This document shows, piece after piece, positions 1 through 11,600 of a DNA stretch of 64,000 nucleotides. The notes under the pieces are model-generated. The model was given only the letters and a program-made list of their open reading frames with translations, was not told the DNA's origin and did no database searches. The translations under genes and the position numbers were made by a program. The stretch covers positions 30,724,120-30,788,119 of the forward strand of contig OZ026520.1 of the NCBI GenBank assembly GCA_964019695.1, in the 5' to 3' direction. The stretch's first letter is position 1. Every line of letters begins with the position of its first letter. The DNA is from Loripinus fragilis (lineage: Eukaryota > Mollusca > Bivalvia > Lucinida > Lucinidae).

Positions 1-640
1 TTTTGCATACATAAATATTTATTTAAGTATTGTCCAGTCACTGGTATGCAAAATGGTGACGCGGGTTTGCCGAGCACCATTTTGGCCAGTTGAGATCTTT
101 TAATGAACATGCTCATAGTGAAAATGCTCATAACTCTTGTGCTGCATGGTATATCTTAATCAAATTTTGAATGCTTTTGCATACATTTTTTCATTATCGA
201 GACACATGCAAAGCGGTGACTAGGCTTCACCAAATTTTTTTTTGGCAAAGCCAAGTCACCGTTTTGCATAACTGAGATTTGATAATGTTAAAATGTACAA
301 GAACCCGCTTTCGTACGGAACCTGTTTTAGAACATCTATTCATTCACCTTGGTAGATATGTTGAAACACTCAGTTCGGCTACCCGAACATTGCTTTCAAT
401 GAAAACACCTAGAGCTTCATTCTAATTAGCAAACATTCAACGTGGGGCTTCTGCTTCTGCTTGTCAATCTTTCAACCTGCCTGCCTGTTTCCTCTCCCTC
501 TGTCTGTCCGTCTGGCTGTCTGATGCTGACCTACTTCTTTCAGTTCCATTATGAGTAGGAAAATGGTCAGAGCGCAACATGAAAGAAATGTTTATGAAGC
601 TGTTGTGGGGGATCTATGTCTACAGCTAGACAATACAGAT
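1..640. other. Gene-free stretch
   Basis: Only AT-rich sequence with a degenerate inverted motif (GGTGACNNGGYTTNCC near 55-85, 215-265) around TTTTGCATA/TATGCAAAA words at 1, 45, 175 and 262. No exon or recognised family is visible. Confidence 0.5.
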
Positions 641-651
641 ATCAGACCCGA

Positions 652-1580
652 GGTCATAAAACTTTTCATGCTAAACTCAACTGAGCATGAAATCCATCCA
701 GCTCATAAATGTTAAAATGCCAACAATTGTTTATAAGCAGGGCTAAGACACACCAACTAAATGTTTTAAGCAGAAAAACTCGCTATTTTTCAGTATTTTA
801 CTATCTATGTGCAGTTGAAATTTTGTTCTAAGTTGAAATTAAACATGAATTAAGTCTTTATAAACTCTGGCCAGGCTGACAGGGATTAATGAACTATAAC
901 AAATAATTCAATATGCAGGTAGATACATGGTATTTAATTGCACTATAGCATTTAAAATCACAGTAGTTAACCTCATAACTAAATATAAACATGAGGCCCC
1001 GAAGTTATAAAACTTTTTTCATGCTCAAATCAGCTGAGCACAAAATTTATCCTGCTCATGAGTGTTAAAATGCCAACAATTGTTGGCATTTTAACATTTA
1101 TTAGCATGATAAATACAACCTCTGATTGATTTAAGCATTGAAATCTGGTTACTTTTCAGTATATTAGTTTTTATGAGCAGGATAAATTTCGTGCTCAGTT
1201 GAGTTGAGCATGAAAAAAGTTTTATAACCTCCGGGCCAGTTTTTCATTAATACGGACAAGACAGCAAATAAAGCTAACTTAGCGGATCAACATATGGTCC
1301 TCAGAACCGTACCTTTGGGGTTTGTGACCAGGCCTCGAGGTTATAAAACTTTTTTCATGCTCAACTCAACCGAGCATGAAATTTCAACTGCTCATGAAAA
1401 TTAAAATACCAAAAAATATAGAAGTGTCTTGCATTAGGTCTCTCATATGATGTATTCATCATGCTAATAAATGTTAAAATACCAACAATTGTTGGCATTT
1501 TAACATTTATGAGCAGAATAAATTTCATGCTCAGTTGAGTCGAGCACGAAAAAAGTTTTACAACCTCGGGCCCAGATACC
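652..1580. repeat. Cluster of foldback elements (type J)
   Basis: Two foldbacks (about 1000-1235 and 1333-1575) and one half copy (652-732). Outer arms read GAGGTTATAAAACTTTTTTC and TCAACTCAACTGAGCATGAA; the inner palindrome is GCCAACAATTGTTGGC flanked by TGTTAAAAT/ATTTTAACA. Another copy lies at 3660-3800. Short open frames here are repeat-derived. Confidence 0.75.
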
Positions 1581-2013
1581 GCACAAACCAACCAGCTCAG
1601 CCCCACAGACTACCTGGAACATTATAATCTTCATCTGTAGCAAGGTATTATACTTCCTAGAGAATGAATATAACAAAGGTGCTGGTTAGACTGTGTGGAT
1701 GTGCAGGCAAGTCTGTGCCTTTGTTGCTCGCATGCAATAAAATCAGTTTCTCTTGTGTCAAGTCTCAAGTAGTAAATGTTCAAAAACTAACTCAGTCTCA
1801 AGTAGTAAATGTTCAAAAACCAACTCTTTGCTTAATAATGGGTATCTTTGCATGCTTTTTGCCATATTCAGATATTCTTTTTTTTAATTACCTTTTAAGA
1901 ATACAATCAGTGTCAAATAGGTTTTGGGCCTGATCTGGGTTCGAACTGTTTGCAAATACATTGTATCATCGACAGCCCACTAGATAGGCTGCAATCGAAA
2001 CTGTAATACTATT

Positions 2014-2128
2014 GATGAATGTAGATAAAACAATACTAAGAAACAGAGTTTTTGATTGCCATTTGTCGCCCAACTGGGGACAAATGGCAATCCAAAACAC
2101 TGTTTCTAGTGATTTTTGATCCGCATTC
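2014..2128. repeat. Imperfect palindrome
   Basis: GATTGCCATTTGTCGCCC facing GGGACAAATGGCAATCC with outer GATGAATG/CATTCATC ends; arms of about 50 bp. Confidence 0.7.
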
Positions 2129-2363
2129 ATCAATTTTTAAGAGTGTTTAGGATTGTCGCCTAACGGGTGTGAGCAGGCGACAAAAGCTACCACTAGTGGG
2201 AAGAGTAAAAACATAAGTGACTAAATATCCTAAGGCTAGGCAAACAGTGAATGCCCAGATGGAGCAGTCTGATCAGGCCCTTTACTGTTTGCTATTCTTG
2301 CAAGCATTTTGTGGCCAAGCTCTGATAACCTTACTTTTCCAAGAGGCCATGTTTAAATATTTG

Positions 2364-2591
2364 AACCATGACATGAGATTTCCAACAATGTGGTATGTGC
2401 AACCAGCAAAGGCTCAGACCAGCCTGCGCATAAGCGCAGTCTGATCAGAACCTTTGCTAGTCGCTTGAATATTCTATGACTGTTAAGCTACTGGCTGAAC
2501 AGCATTTGGAGTTTCTAAGCTTAAAAGGAGGCTGCACAGAGTCTACATTTGTCAAAATGACACATTGTTGGAAACTACATGTCACGGCTCA
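2364..2591 (+). mobile_element. Miniature inverted-repeat element, type A
   Basis: About 230-240 bp; ends TGAGCCRYGACATGAGATTT and its inverse (GGAAATCACATGTCACGGCT). Contains the palindromic core CTGCGCATATGCGCAG flanked by GATCAG and the stretch TTTCTAAGCTTAAAAGGAGG. No coding capacity. Type A copies recur through the window. Confidence 0.8.
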
Positions 2592-2599
2592 ATTAATAT

Positions 2600-3389
2600 G
2601 TTTTCCAGAGAGCTAATAACAGAGGTGATGATCAGACTGTACAGCTGTGTAGATTAGTCTGCCCCTTTGTTGTTCTCATGTTGGCCTCTTTGCAACAAAA
2701 CCTGTCTTCGGGGTTTCAGACAAAGCGAGACTCAAACCAGTCTCCTCAGCTACAGAGACTAGCTAGAAATTTGAAATTTCGCCCATAGCAAGTTTAGATA
2801 TGCCATTTTTCAATAAGCGAATAACAAAGGCACTGATCAGACTGCTTGGATGCGCAGGCTGGTCTGTGCCTGTGTTGTTCCCAAACCTCCGAAGACAGGT
2901 TTTCTCGCGTCGGGACCCATGTAATCCAGTTATTTGAATAAATAGGCTGACAGCTGCTTGAAATAATGAACTTAAAACTATTATGCAATGTCCTATTTTA
3001 GGATTTGAGGGAAAGTCAGCCCTCAAATCGTGAATTCAGGTATAATTCTGAAACTTTTAACCAAGCAACTGCAAGCAATTTGTGTCCATGGGAAGACATA
3101 AAAATCAGATGAAATATATGCAGATCTAATCACGGGGTTCAGTCCAGCTTAATAGTATGCCATCTCTGATAATTTACTGAAATTTATCACACGACGTCGT
3201 GCCTGGGAGTGAAATAACGTCATGCAATAAAATGGATAAACCACTAGTGGTTTACAGATTTTCAGGAAATGTCATGACGTCCACAACATTGTCTACATAA
3301 TGACAAAATTATAACATTTTTACGGCAGAAATGAGATTTCAAAGTAATCTTAATGTCATATGATAATTAGAATAAAACATTTGTGCTCC
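2600..3389. other. Gene-free stretch with decayed repeats
   Basis: 2630-2940 carries type-A-related words (TCAGACTGCTTGGATGCGCA, GAAGACAGGTTTTC), related to 50580-50790. The remainder shows nothing recognisable. Confidence 0.5.
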
Positions 3390-3498
3390 TGTATTATTAA
3401 ATTGATTAAACTCGTTGTGAAAGAGCGATAAAATGCGAGGCTTAGGCAAGCCTCGCATTTTATCACTTTTCCCCAACTCGTTTAATAAATTCAATAAA
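3390..3498. repeat. Palindrome (foldback)
   Basis: Arms centred near 3444: GATAAAATGCGAGGCTT / AAGCCTCGCATTTTATC, extending with mismatches to TTAAATTGATTAAACTCG and its inverse. Confidence 0.8.
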
Positions 3499-3659
3499 AC
3501 ATAAGCTCTAATGTAAGATCCTCTATATACTATAAACTAGGCTTAAACTAAACACTTTGTAGCATGCTGTAAGCACTGTACTAGCCCCTGTGCATCTAAT
3601 ACAATGTCAACAAAGCATGAGCATAAAAGTGAAATGTTGAAAAATAATGACTTTTCTGG

Positions 3660-3800
3660 TTTTCAAACTGGTATTTATCTTGCTGATAAATGTTAAAATG
3701 CCTACAAAAATTGTTGGCATTTTAACATTTTTAGGCATGATAATATCATGCTCAGATGAGTTGAGTATAAAAAAACTTTTTATAACCTTGAGGGCTGATA
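3660..3800. repeat. Foldback element, type J
   Basis: GATAAATGTTAAAATGCC ... GGCATTTTAACATTTTTA palindrome with the TTGAGTATAAAAAAACTTTTT end; same family as 1000-1575. Confidence 0.7.
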
Positions 3801-4214
3801 AATATGTCTATTGGGCCAGAACAAGATTTTGGTACTTTGTCACATATGCTTAAAACATAATTTGAAGCTACATGTACAGCTATCTAGTGCGGCTACAGAC
3901 CTTGAGCTTGGTATGAGTCTTCCTCCTCATCCCTACTTTGTGTGTGGGAGCAGAGAAGGCTCTGACCAAAGATGCTTATCAGACTAGGGGATGTACAGGC
4001 TGATATGCTACTTTCTTGTTTGCAAATAAAACATGAACAGGTTCTCTCATGATGGTGCTGCAAACTATTGAATAAAAAAAATATAAAAAAAAACATTCAC
4101 ATCACAAATGAACAGAAGTAACAGAAAAATATATTTTTACATGTTATTAATACATAAACATATTGAAGGTTAAAACAGTTTGTTCTTAATACATTGATTA
4201 TATACTGCTAAAAC

Positions 4215-5222
4215 AAAAAGATGATTATCCCCACTCTTTTTTAAAAAAGCGAAGGGGATATTGTAATCACCTCTGTCCATCTCTCTGTCCATTATGCTAT
4301 CTCCTCCCAAACCGTTGGACGAAATTCAACCAAATTTGGTGTGTGAGTTGCTCACATAAATGGGGCGTGCAACGGCAAAATTTTTTTTGCCCCGCCCCCT
4401 GGGGAGGGGTCAAAAGGTCAAATATCATTTAATTTCAATTACAAAGTCAATTTCAATGTTTTTTATACCAAACTTTGTGTTTGTTCTCACAAATGTAAGA
4501 TACAAAACATATCAGACGGGATTTAATTTCTGTCGCCTGGGTCATACCCCAGGGGTCAGACTTTGTGGCGCTGGGTGTGCAGAGGGGGTTAAAAAAAATA
4601 ATTCAAAAATGGTCATGTGGCACATCAAATTGACGGGGATGACAAGCAAAACAGAATGCAAGTAAAATTTTCATCCTAGGGTCAAACTGGTGACCTTGGG
4701 GTGAGATCAAAAGGTCAAATATCATTAAATTTTGGTTAACATGTCAATTTCAAAGATTTTTATACCAAGCTTTGTGTGTGTTCTCACAAATGAAAGATAC
4801 AAAACATATCAGACAGGATTTTCATTCTGTCACCTTGGTCATGCCCAAGGGATGGGACTTTGGGGTGCTGGGGGTGCCCAGGGGGTCAAAAATATTTTTT
4901 TTTCAAACATGGTCATGTGGCATATCAAATCGACTGGGATGACGAGCAGAACAAAATGCAAGTAAAATTTTCATCCTAGGGTCAAACTGATGACCTTGGG
5001 GTGAGGTCAAAAGCTCAAATATCATTAAATTTCAGTTACCATGATAATTTTAATTTGTTATACCAAACTTTGTGTGTGTTCTCACAAATAAAAGATAGAA
5101 AACATATTTTCATTCTGTTGCAAGGATCATGCCCCAGGGGTGGGACTTGGGGTGCTGAGGGGGGGTCAAAAGCTTTAGCGTGGGGATTTGCGATGGCGCC
5201 CCATCGAATGCACATTCTAGTT
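4215..5222 (+). mobile_element. Tandem-array element, about three ~298-bp units
   Basis: Starts with ATCCCCACTC...GCGAAGGGGAT (hairpin) followed by a CTGTCC-rich tract. Three diverged units begin GGTCAAATATCATT near 4412, 4711 and 5009, each containing TTTGTGTGTGTTCTCACAAA and AAACATATCAGAC. It ends near GCGCCCCATCGAATGCACAT. Layout (subterminal hairpin, ACGG/CCGT-like tract, tandem core) resembles non-autonomous bivalve elements such as the pearl family; the assignment is inference. Confidence 0.65.
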
Positions 5223-5358
5223 TTACAATTTGAGTTGAAACCTGTCTACTGACTTTCTTACATTAAGGAACTAGTATTGTTTTCAGAGAAGACAGATATC
5301 CCTTCATCACAAACACTGAAATTTAGTTTATTCAGCTCTGCTGTGACCCAAGGTAACC

Positions 5359-5769
5359 CAGGGTTCATACAGGGAAGTTTGAGTAAAATGCAAGGACTTT
5401 TCAAGGACTTTACAAGACTATTTTACAGTTTTCAAGGACTAAAAGTTTGGAAAATACTGATCGAAAAGTAAAAATTCTTCTTCAAAAATGCTAGAATGAG
5501 ATAATGGAGAAATTAGTAATATAAAATTAGTATGAAATTGTTGTGCCTTTATTTGGTGCAGCATTTGCTGAACCAAATAAAGGCACAACAATTTGATACT
5601 GATTTAGATCTCTATCGACAGTTTTAAGTCCTACAGAAAATAGAAGAATTCAAGGACTTTTCAAGGCCTTTGAGTAATTTTCCAGTACTTTATAAGGTAG
5701 ATTTAATTTTCAAGGACTTTTCAAGAAAGCCTTCTAAATTCAAGTACTTTCAAGCCTGTGCGAACCCTG
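5359..5769. mobile_element. CAGGG-ended inverted-repeat element with nested palindrome
   Basis: Ends CAGGGTTCATACAGGG and CCTGTGCGAACCCTG. Interior is dominated by the word AAGGACTTTTCAAGG in both halves. A separate palindrome at 5529-5600 (AAATTGTTGTGCCTTTATTT / inverse) sits inside. No convincing target duplication. Confidence 0.65.
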
Positions 5770-6021
5770 TATTCAAGTCATCAAGCTGCCCCAGATGATC
5801 CATGCAAATGGTTCCAATCTGCTCGCTAGTTCATGAGATATCTTGCATTCAAGAAATTGTCATTAGCACACTATGTGTTATTCAATGTCAACTACATTGA
5901 ACAAATTTCTAGTTGGTCATCTCTGTTTTATTCAATTATTCAAAAATAAAATCAAACAATTTCAAAAACAATATTTACCTATTTTTAGAATGGTAAACAA
6001 ATTATTGGGATCTAAGAAATA

Positions 6022-6638
6022 TATATGAGCCAAGATCTGACAAAAGGGACCTTCTGACAATAAAAGTCAAAAGTGAGATATCTACAGAGAAAGAAAGACC
6101 TAGCTGTTGTGAACAATTACAGAAAATTTGAAGAGATTATCTTTACAAATAACAAAGTTATGGGCGTTTAAACTTGTATATATGATGCGTTTTAAACATG
6201 ACGTCACTTAACGTTGTATATGACGTTCTGACGTCAACGCCATTGTAATAACATATGACGCTAATACAAAGACGCTAGGAGCAATATTACAAAAATGCTT
6301 CATGTCTCTTTAAATTTGATGTGTATGCAATTGCATAGACTGCACAAATAGCCCACATACGCACATCCCATGTTTACAAAAGCATTTGAAATGAGGTATC
6401 CTGTTTTCAAGGAAGTGTGTAGTCCATATGCGCAGCTGTTGCCGTGGCAACATACATTATTCGTATCACTTAATTTTATCAGAACTGTTTGCGCCTTTGA
6501 TTGTATTACATGTTAGAAGCAATTAGAGTTTATTGTAAGAACATGGAAAATTTTGAAAATTTAGACGTTTTTGAAATTTTGATTACACAAAAACTGCTAA
6601 AATGCCCGAAGGACCCTTTTCTCAGATCGGCGCTCATA
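6022..6638 (+). mobile_element. ~615-bp inverted-repeat element, type I (copy 1)
   Basis: Ends TGAGCCAAGATCTGACAAAA and its inverse (CTCAGATCGGCGCTCA), TA-rich target. A second full copy is at 25106-25722 with the same interior (ATTTGAAATGAGGTA, AACTGTTTGCGCCTTTGATT). No reading frame is conserved between copies. Confidence 0.8.
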
Positions 6639-6639
6639 T

Positions 6640-7200
6640 ATACATAATTTCAATGTTATGTCTTTCATAACTTTTGCAAAAATCAAATATAAATGATGAT
6701 GTGACCGAATAGAAATTGTGCATAGTGTATGTGCTGAACCAAGGTCAATAAAGAGCTCAACTGAGCAGTACCTCTATTTTGCTGATAGCTTTGAATAATG
6801 CAATTTATTTGACGTTTTCAAATTTGATACATGATCTAAAATTTAAGCTTGTAATACCCTATCTTAGGCAACCTTATCTGGCATCCTGACAATAACTTAT
6901 TTGTTTTAACAGGGATTTCTTTGGATAAAAACAAAGATATAAAAAGCATGTAGCACCATTTATATTGCAATAATGTTATATAACAGCATGACAAAACATT
7001 ACATAAGGAAGACAAAAGCAACATGTACATCATCTATCTGCTCAATATCTTAAAAACAGATTTCAACAATCACTCAAACACTAATGAGCTTATTAAGCCA
7101 AAGATTCTTAACTTCTAAGTGCCAAGTTCCTAAAAATGGAATCTTACATTTGATGATCTGTACTTATCCATCTTAGCTATCAATAAATCAGTTGCTGAAT
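6640..7200. other. Gene-free stretch
   Basis: AT-rich; nothing recognisable beyond short unsupported open frames. Confidence 0.5.
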
Positions 7201-7203
7201 AAA

Positions 7204-7269
7204 GCAAACAAATAGTCCCTAATCAGACTGCTCCTATAGGAGCAGTCTGATCTGGGACTTTTTGTTTGC
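7204..7269. repeat. Short palindrome, type E
   Basis: AATCAGACTGCTCC-TATA-GGAGCAGTCTGATC with AGTCCC/GGGACT and AAACAAA/TTTGTTT ends. Type E hairpins (CAGATCAGRC...) recur throughout the window. Confidence 0.75.
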
Positions 7270-7280
7270 ACATGTGTTTC

Positions 7281-7604
7281 CTTTGTTTGTTTGTTTGTTT
7301 TGTTGCTTTACATCCCAAGTCAACAGCTATGGTCATGGCGGGAAGGTCAGTTCACCGAACCACACTTTTTCCTGGGCAAGCTTGAACAAGCAGTTAACCA
7401 GTACATAATGCACATACTTTCCCTTGTAATTGACAACAACCCTTCTTGAATGATTCAGCGGAAGGGAGGAGAATGACTGTAGAAATCATTTCATGATCAA
7501 TCTCCACGAAAGTATTGGACCTGTCCGGGATCAAACTCGCGGCCCCTGGATCTGCAGTCAGACTCACTTCTGTTGCCATACATGTTACCGACTGCCCTAC
7601 GCAG
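7281..7604 (-). mobile_element. tRNA-derived SINE, type D
   Basis: On the minus strand the head is tRNA-like (GTAGGGCAGTCGGTAAC as A-box region, GCGAGTTTGATCCCGG as B-box region). A ~220-bp body (GTTGTCAGTTACAAG-like, CCCAGGAAAAAGTGTGGTT) and a CAAACAAACAAACAAAG tail follow. Other copies are at 19520-19848 and 26308-26634. Confidence 0.78.
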
Positions 7605-7609
7605 ATTAT

Positions 7610-8640
7610 ACCACTAAGGAAGATGGGTTGTCAACCACCAATGTTCTTGATTCTTGAGAAAACATATGTGTTGGATACTCAGTGGTAGTGGCTAGTTTGA
7701 AAACATTAGTAAACAAGATGTATTGGTGACACACTAATGCCATTGTAAATATATGCCATTTACAGAAAAGCTATAGTGAACTATTTTAGGGGGACTCTAT
7801 TAATTATTCTGTATTGATGGAAGGTCAATCAATATTGACTTGAGGTCAACAGTATTGGTCTGAGATCAACTTTATTAAGATCAAATTGAATACATTTTCC
7901 AATAAAATAGTCCAAGTTTTCTCTAACTTTTTAGTGGCTTTTTTTTAATATGGAAAAGCCACTTAAACATCAGAGAAGACTCGGATTACCAATCAAAGTG
8001 CTATTTATTGAGTAGTTACTTTATTTTTAATAAAAATGTCATTAATCAAGTGGATTTGTATTGGCCCAGGTACTGGTCCGAGGTCAGCTGTATTGGCCAG
8101 AGGCCTAATAGTATTCCCAACATGTGCAGTTTTGAGCAACGAGAGAACATTGGTTGTATTAAAAGTCACAAACGTGGATGTTTAGTGATGTCACTCCAAT
8201 GCAAATATGATAAAAACATGTGATGTTGATAACCTTCATGGCAGCTTATTTTAACTCATATAAGCTTAGCCTCCTTATAGTGGGACATGGGGAAACAGTG
8301 CAGGCCCAGATCAGATGCTACAAAATGTGGCACCTGAACAGGGTCTTCACTGTTTGCATACAGAATGCTCTATCAAAAGATGAATAAAAATGAAAAATAC
8401 CACAAAATAACCTTTAAAATGGAAAAGGACTGGTCCAATAGATAAAAGTGGGAAATTCCATTCAGATTAATTGGGTTGCAGAAGTTGAATGGCATGGAAG
8501 AACAAAGAATCTTTCATGGGTGTGAGTGGCTGATAGAAAAAAATATATCCTTTAGAGACCACCATTTGTCAACAGATATAAGATGACAAGCAGTGATCCT
8601 TGGGGAGGCTCATCTAAATTGACTTATATTCTTTCATACT
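7610..8640. other. Gene-free stretch
   Basis: Contains repeated words (ATTGGTCTGAGATCAAC, TATTGGCCAGAGG near 7850-8110) and a type E hairpin remnant at 8297-8362 (CAGTGCAGGCCCAGATCAGA). No exon is supported. Confidence 0.5.
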
Positions 8641-11600
8641 TTGTCCTATAGACTTCGAGCTAAAAAAGGTCCTGCTCCCCCCCCCCCCTAGGGAATTTTG
8701 CAGACATATTCCATCTTGAAGAAAATTTCAAGCCGCATCTTTTAAGAGATGTTTGCACTCTGTGCTCCGGGGCGTTAGTCTCTGACAGCCTGTTATATAT
8801 GTTACTGTAACAAACTAAGGAAAAAATCAAAATGAAAGTTTGAGCTACAGAAAGAAGACATTAAACCATCTACTTATTCAAATTTCTTATGTAGTTTGCA
8901 AGCTGGATGCCTAAGCTACATAAAGCAGCAGTTTAAACAAAATTACAGCCTTCAATGGTGTTATATGCGTTACATAGATTAAATTTGCCTTTGAAAGTTG
9001 AAATTGTGACTAACCTAATTTAATTTTACAGACGATTTGTGCATTTTTACAAGTGTTTTTAATCTTAGTTTACTAAGATACTTATTCAACTAATAGAAAA
9101 AACAAAGTTTGCTTTTCTATCTCAAATACATTGTTTTATATGAGCTATTAAACAACCCTACCCCCAATTTTAAGTATCCAATTTTGGTATCTATTATTGA
9201 AGAAAAATATATGAAAATATTTGACGCTCGTGGATATCTTACATTTTTGCCACTGTCTTGCTAATGCAATAAAGAATCATACATTTGCAAGTTTGACATA
9301 AGGATCAGAGCACTTATTAGAGTATGTAACGTATGTTACATGGCATAATGAATGGGCAAGGAAAAAGTCTTGGAAGTAAGAGATGATAGTTCTGAAAAAT
9401 GCTATTTTTACATGTTTTCCTATTAATCTCTAGCCTCTGGTGTCTAAGTCTTAATAATTACAGTCATTGCTGATAACAAGCCCATGGAATTGTGTGACAG
9501 GAGTCATATATAATCTTTTTTATCACATATTTCCTAATGCCTATATCATTAAAATATATAGACATATAGGTAGAAAATACTAGTTCTCATTTAAATGACA
9601 CAATTTAATAAATATTCCTATTAAATATAATTATTCAAAAACAATCTTTTTTCAAGTCACCCTCACAATGTCTATAATTGTGTCTGCTTCTACTGCAAAA
9701 TAATCACCCATTTCATCACAACCAGTAGAATCATGGCATAGTATTAGGACTGCAAACTGAGTACAATCCTGTTCCTCTCCAACCCTCTGGGAATTGTGCA
9801 GAAATATCCTACCTTAAAGAACAATTCAAGCTGCATAGAATAAGAGATGTTTGCACTCTAATAACCAGGGGGTTAGCCTGAAATGGCATTAACGTATGTC
9901 ACCATATCAATTTAAGAAAAAATGAATTGAAAGTCTGTGAAACAGAAAGAAGACATAAAACTAACTATTTATTTAAATTATTCATGTAGTTTACATGCTG
10001 AATACCTTTGATACATAAGAAAGTGTTTTAACAAATATACAGCTTCCTATTGGTGTTATATGTGTTACATTAATTAAGATTACTTTTTAAATTGGTAATT
10101 GTGACAAACATCACTTATAAGCATGCGTGTGATCCTCCTCTTTTGCCATCAACAGACTTAATTTTCTTTGTATGTGTGGCCAGTGCCAGCGTCAAACAAA
10201 TTGACTCAGCTATAACTTGAATCCTTAGCGTGCTTCAAAAGCAGAAACAGCATGCCAGTGTCATGTGATCAAACACCTGATTAAATATGGGTTTAATGCC
10301 ATTTCACATATATGCATACAATGGAGTATGACTCTGGTATGTGTCTCTTCCTGTGAAGTGGCAAGAGCAATCTTACTGCAGCTGCCTCTGCATCCGTGCT
10401 AGTCAAATGATAACTTTGCTCTGATTTTGCAAAGGCTATGTCTCTACCCCGTACCTCTAATATACTTTAAGATTTCTGACATTGGTCAAACAGAAATTTG
10501 ATAGGCTGCTTTTTTGCATCATTTGCCATGGAACCTTTCCAGTCCTTTGGTGCTTAAGTCCTCAGGTCTTAGATCAATAGTATTTTGCTGCTCCCAAAGA
10601 ACTTGATAAGTTTCCTTTAGTTACAATGTTGACTCTTGATGGATTTGGCAAACTGCCTGAAACAATTTCTGTTACACCTTGAAAGTTGTCTGGTATATGA
10701 GAAAGAACATGAAGTTGGACATTGCCATCAATTAAGTTTGCAGCTGGTTGTTTTTTGTTGTCAGTACATTGAAGCAAGCCTAAAAATAATGTAAAACCTT
10801 TGATTTCTCAGTTTTGCAGCCATATCATTAGCTGTTATATTCAAAAGAAGGAAAGTGGACTATGGGTAGAATAGGATAATCAGTAGTTCTATATTATGCT
10901 CTATGGAAGATTTATACAAAGTAAACAAGTTGATAATGTTGCCCCATTTCATGATCCTTTGAAAACACTAAAATTGAAAACACTTGCCTTTGACTGTGTA
11001 ATCAAAAAGGATGTCACTACAATGCCCTTGCTCATTTATTATGACGAGTTATATATGTTACATCCTTTCATAAGCGCTCTTATCATAGAAACTTAGTGAA
11101 TCATTGAAGTGAAAGGGTTTAATTTGTGCTCTGTTCATCGCGCATTGCATTGCTTTACCTGCTGTGATACATCTAGTATGTTTATCTGAAGAGAAAGAGT
11201 TACCTCTGTTTTAGCACTTCAGAAGTACTAAGACTTCAAACAAGTTTTTAAATTCTTGGGGAATGATAATAAATGCAGTGACATTATAAGATGAAAATGT
11301 ATTTGTTGCATGTATGGAAAGGCTACATTTATAAAAGTTTACCAGCTAAGATATGATTCTTTATCACATAAATATCAAGGTACATCAGTCCAGGTACTCA
11401 TTGCTTTTTATGGCATAGTTTTCCTCCTTGTAAAGCTTTAGTCTTTCTCCTACTTGCAGAGTATCACTTTAAACACATACTCAAAGAGCCAACTATTAGG
11501 AATTCATATCAGTTTCCGAATGTTCCAAGCCATGAATGGCAAAATTGGAAAGTTGATAATGGCTCATCAATTTTAAGTGGACTGGTGGTAAAATTGTATA

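Noticed and set aside
10574..10777. 67-codon minus-strand frame in the centre of the 5-kb foldback, checked as a transposase fragment
   Set aside because: No catalytic motif or zinc-finger pattern, and no continuation in other frames that I could recognise.
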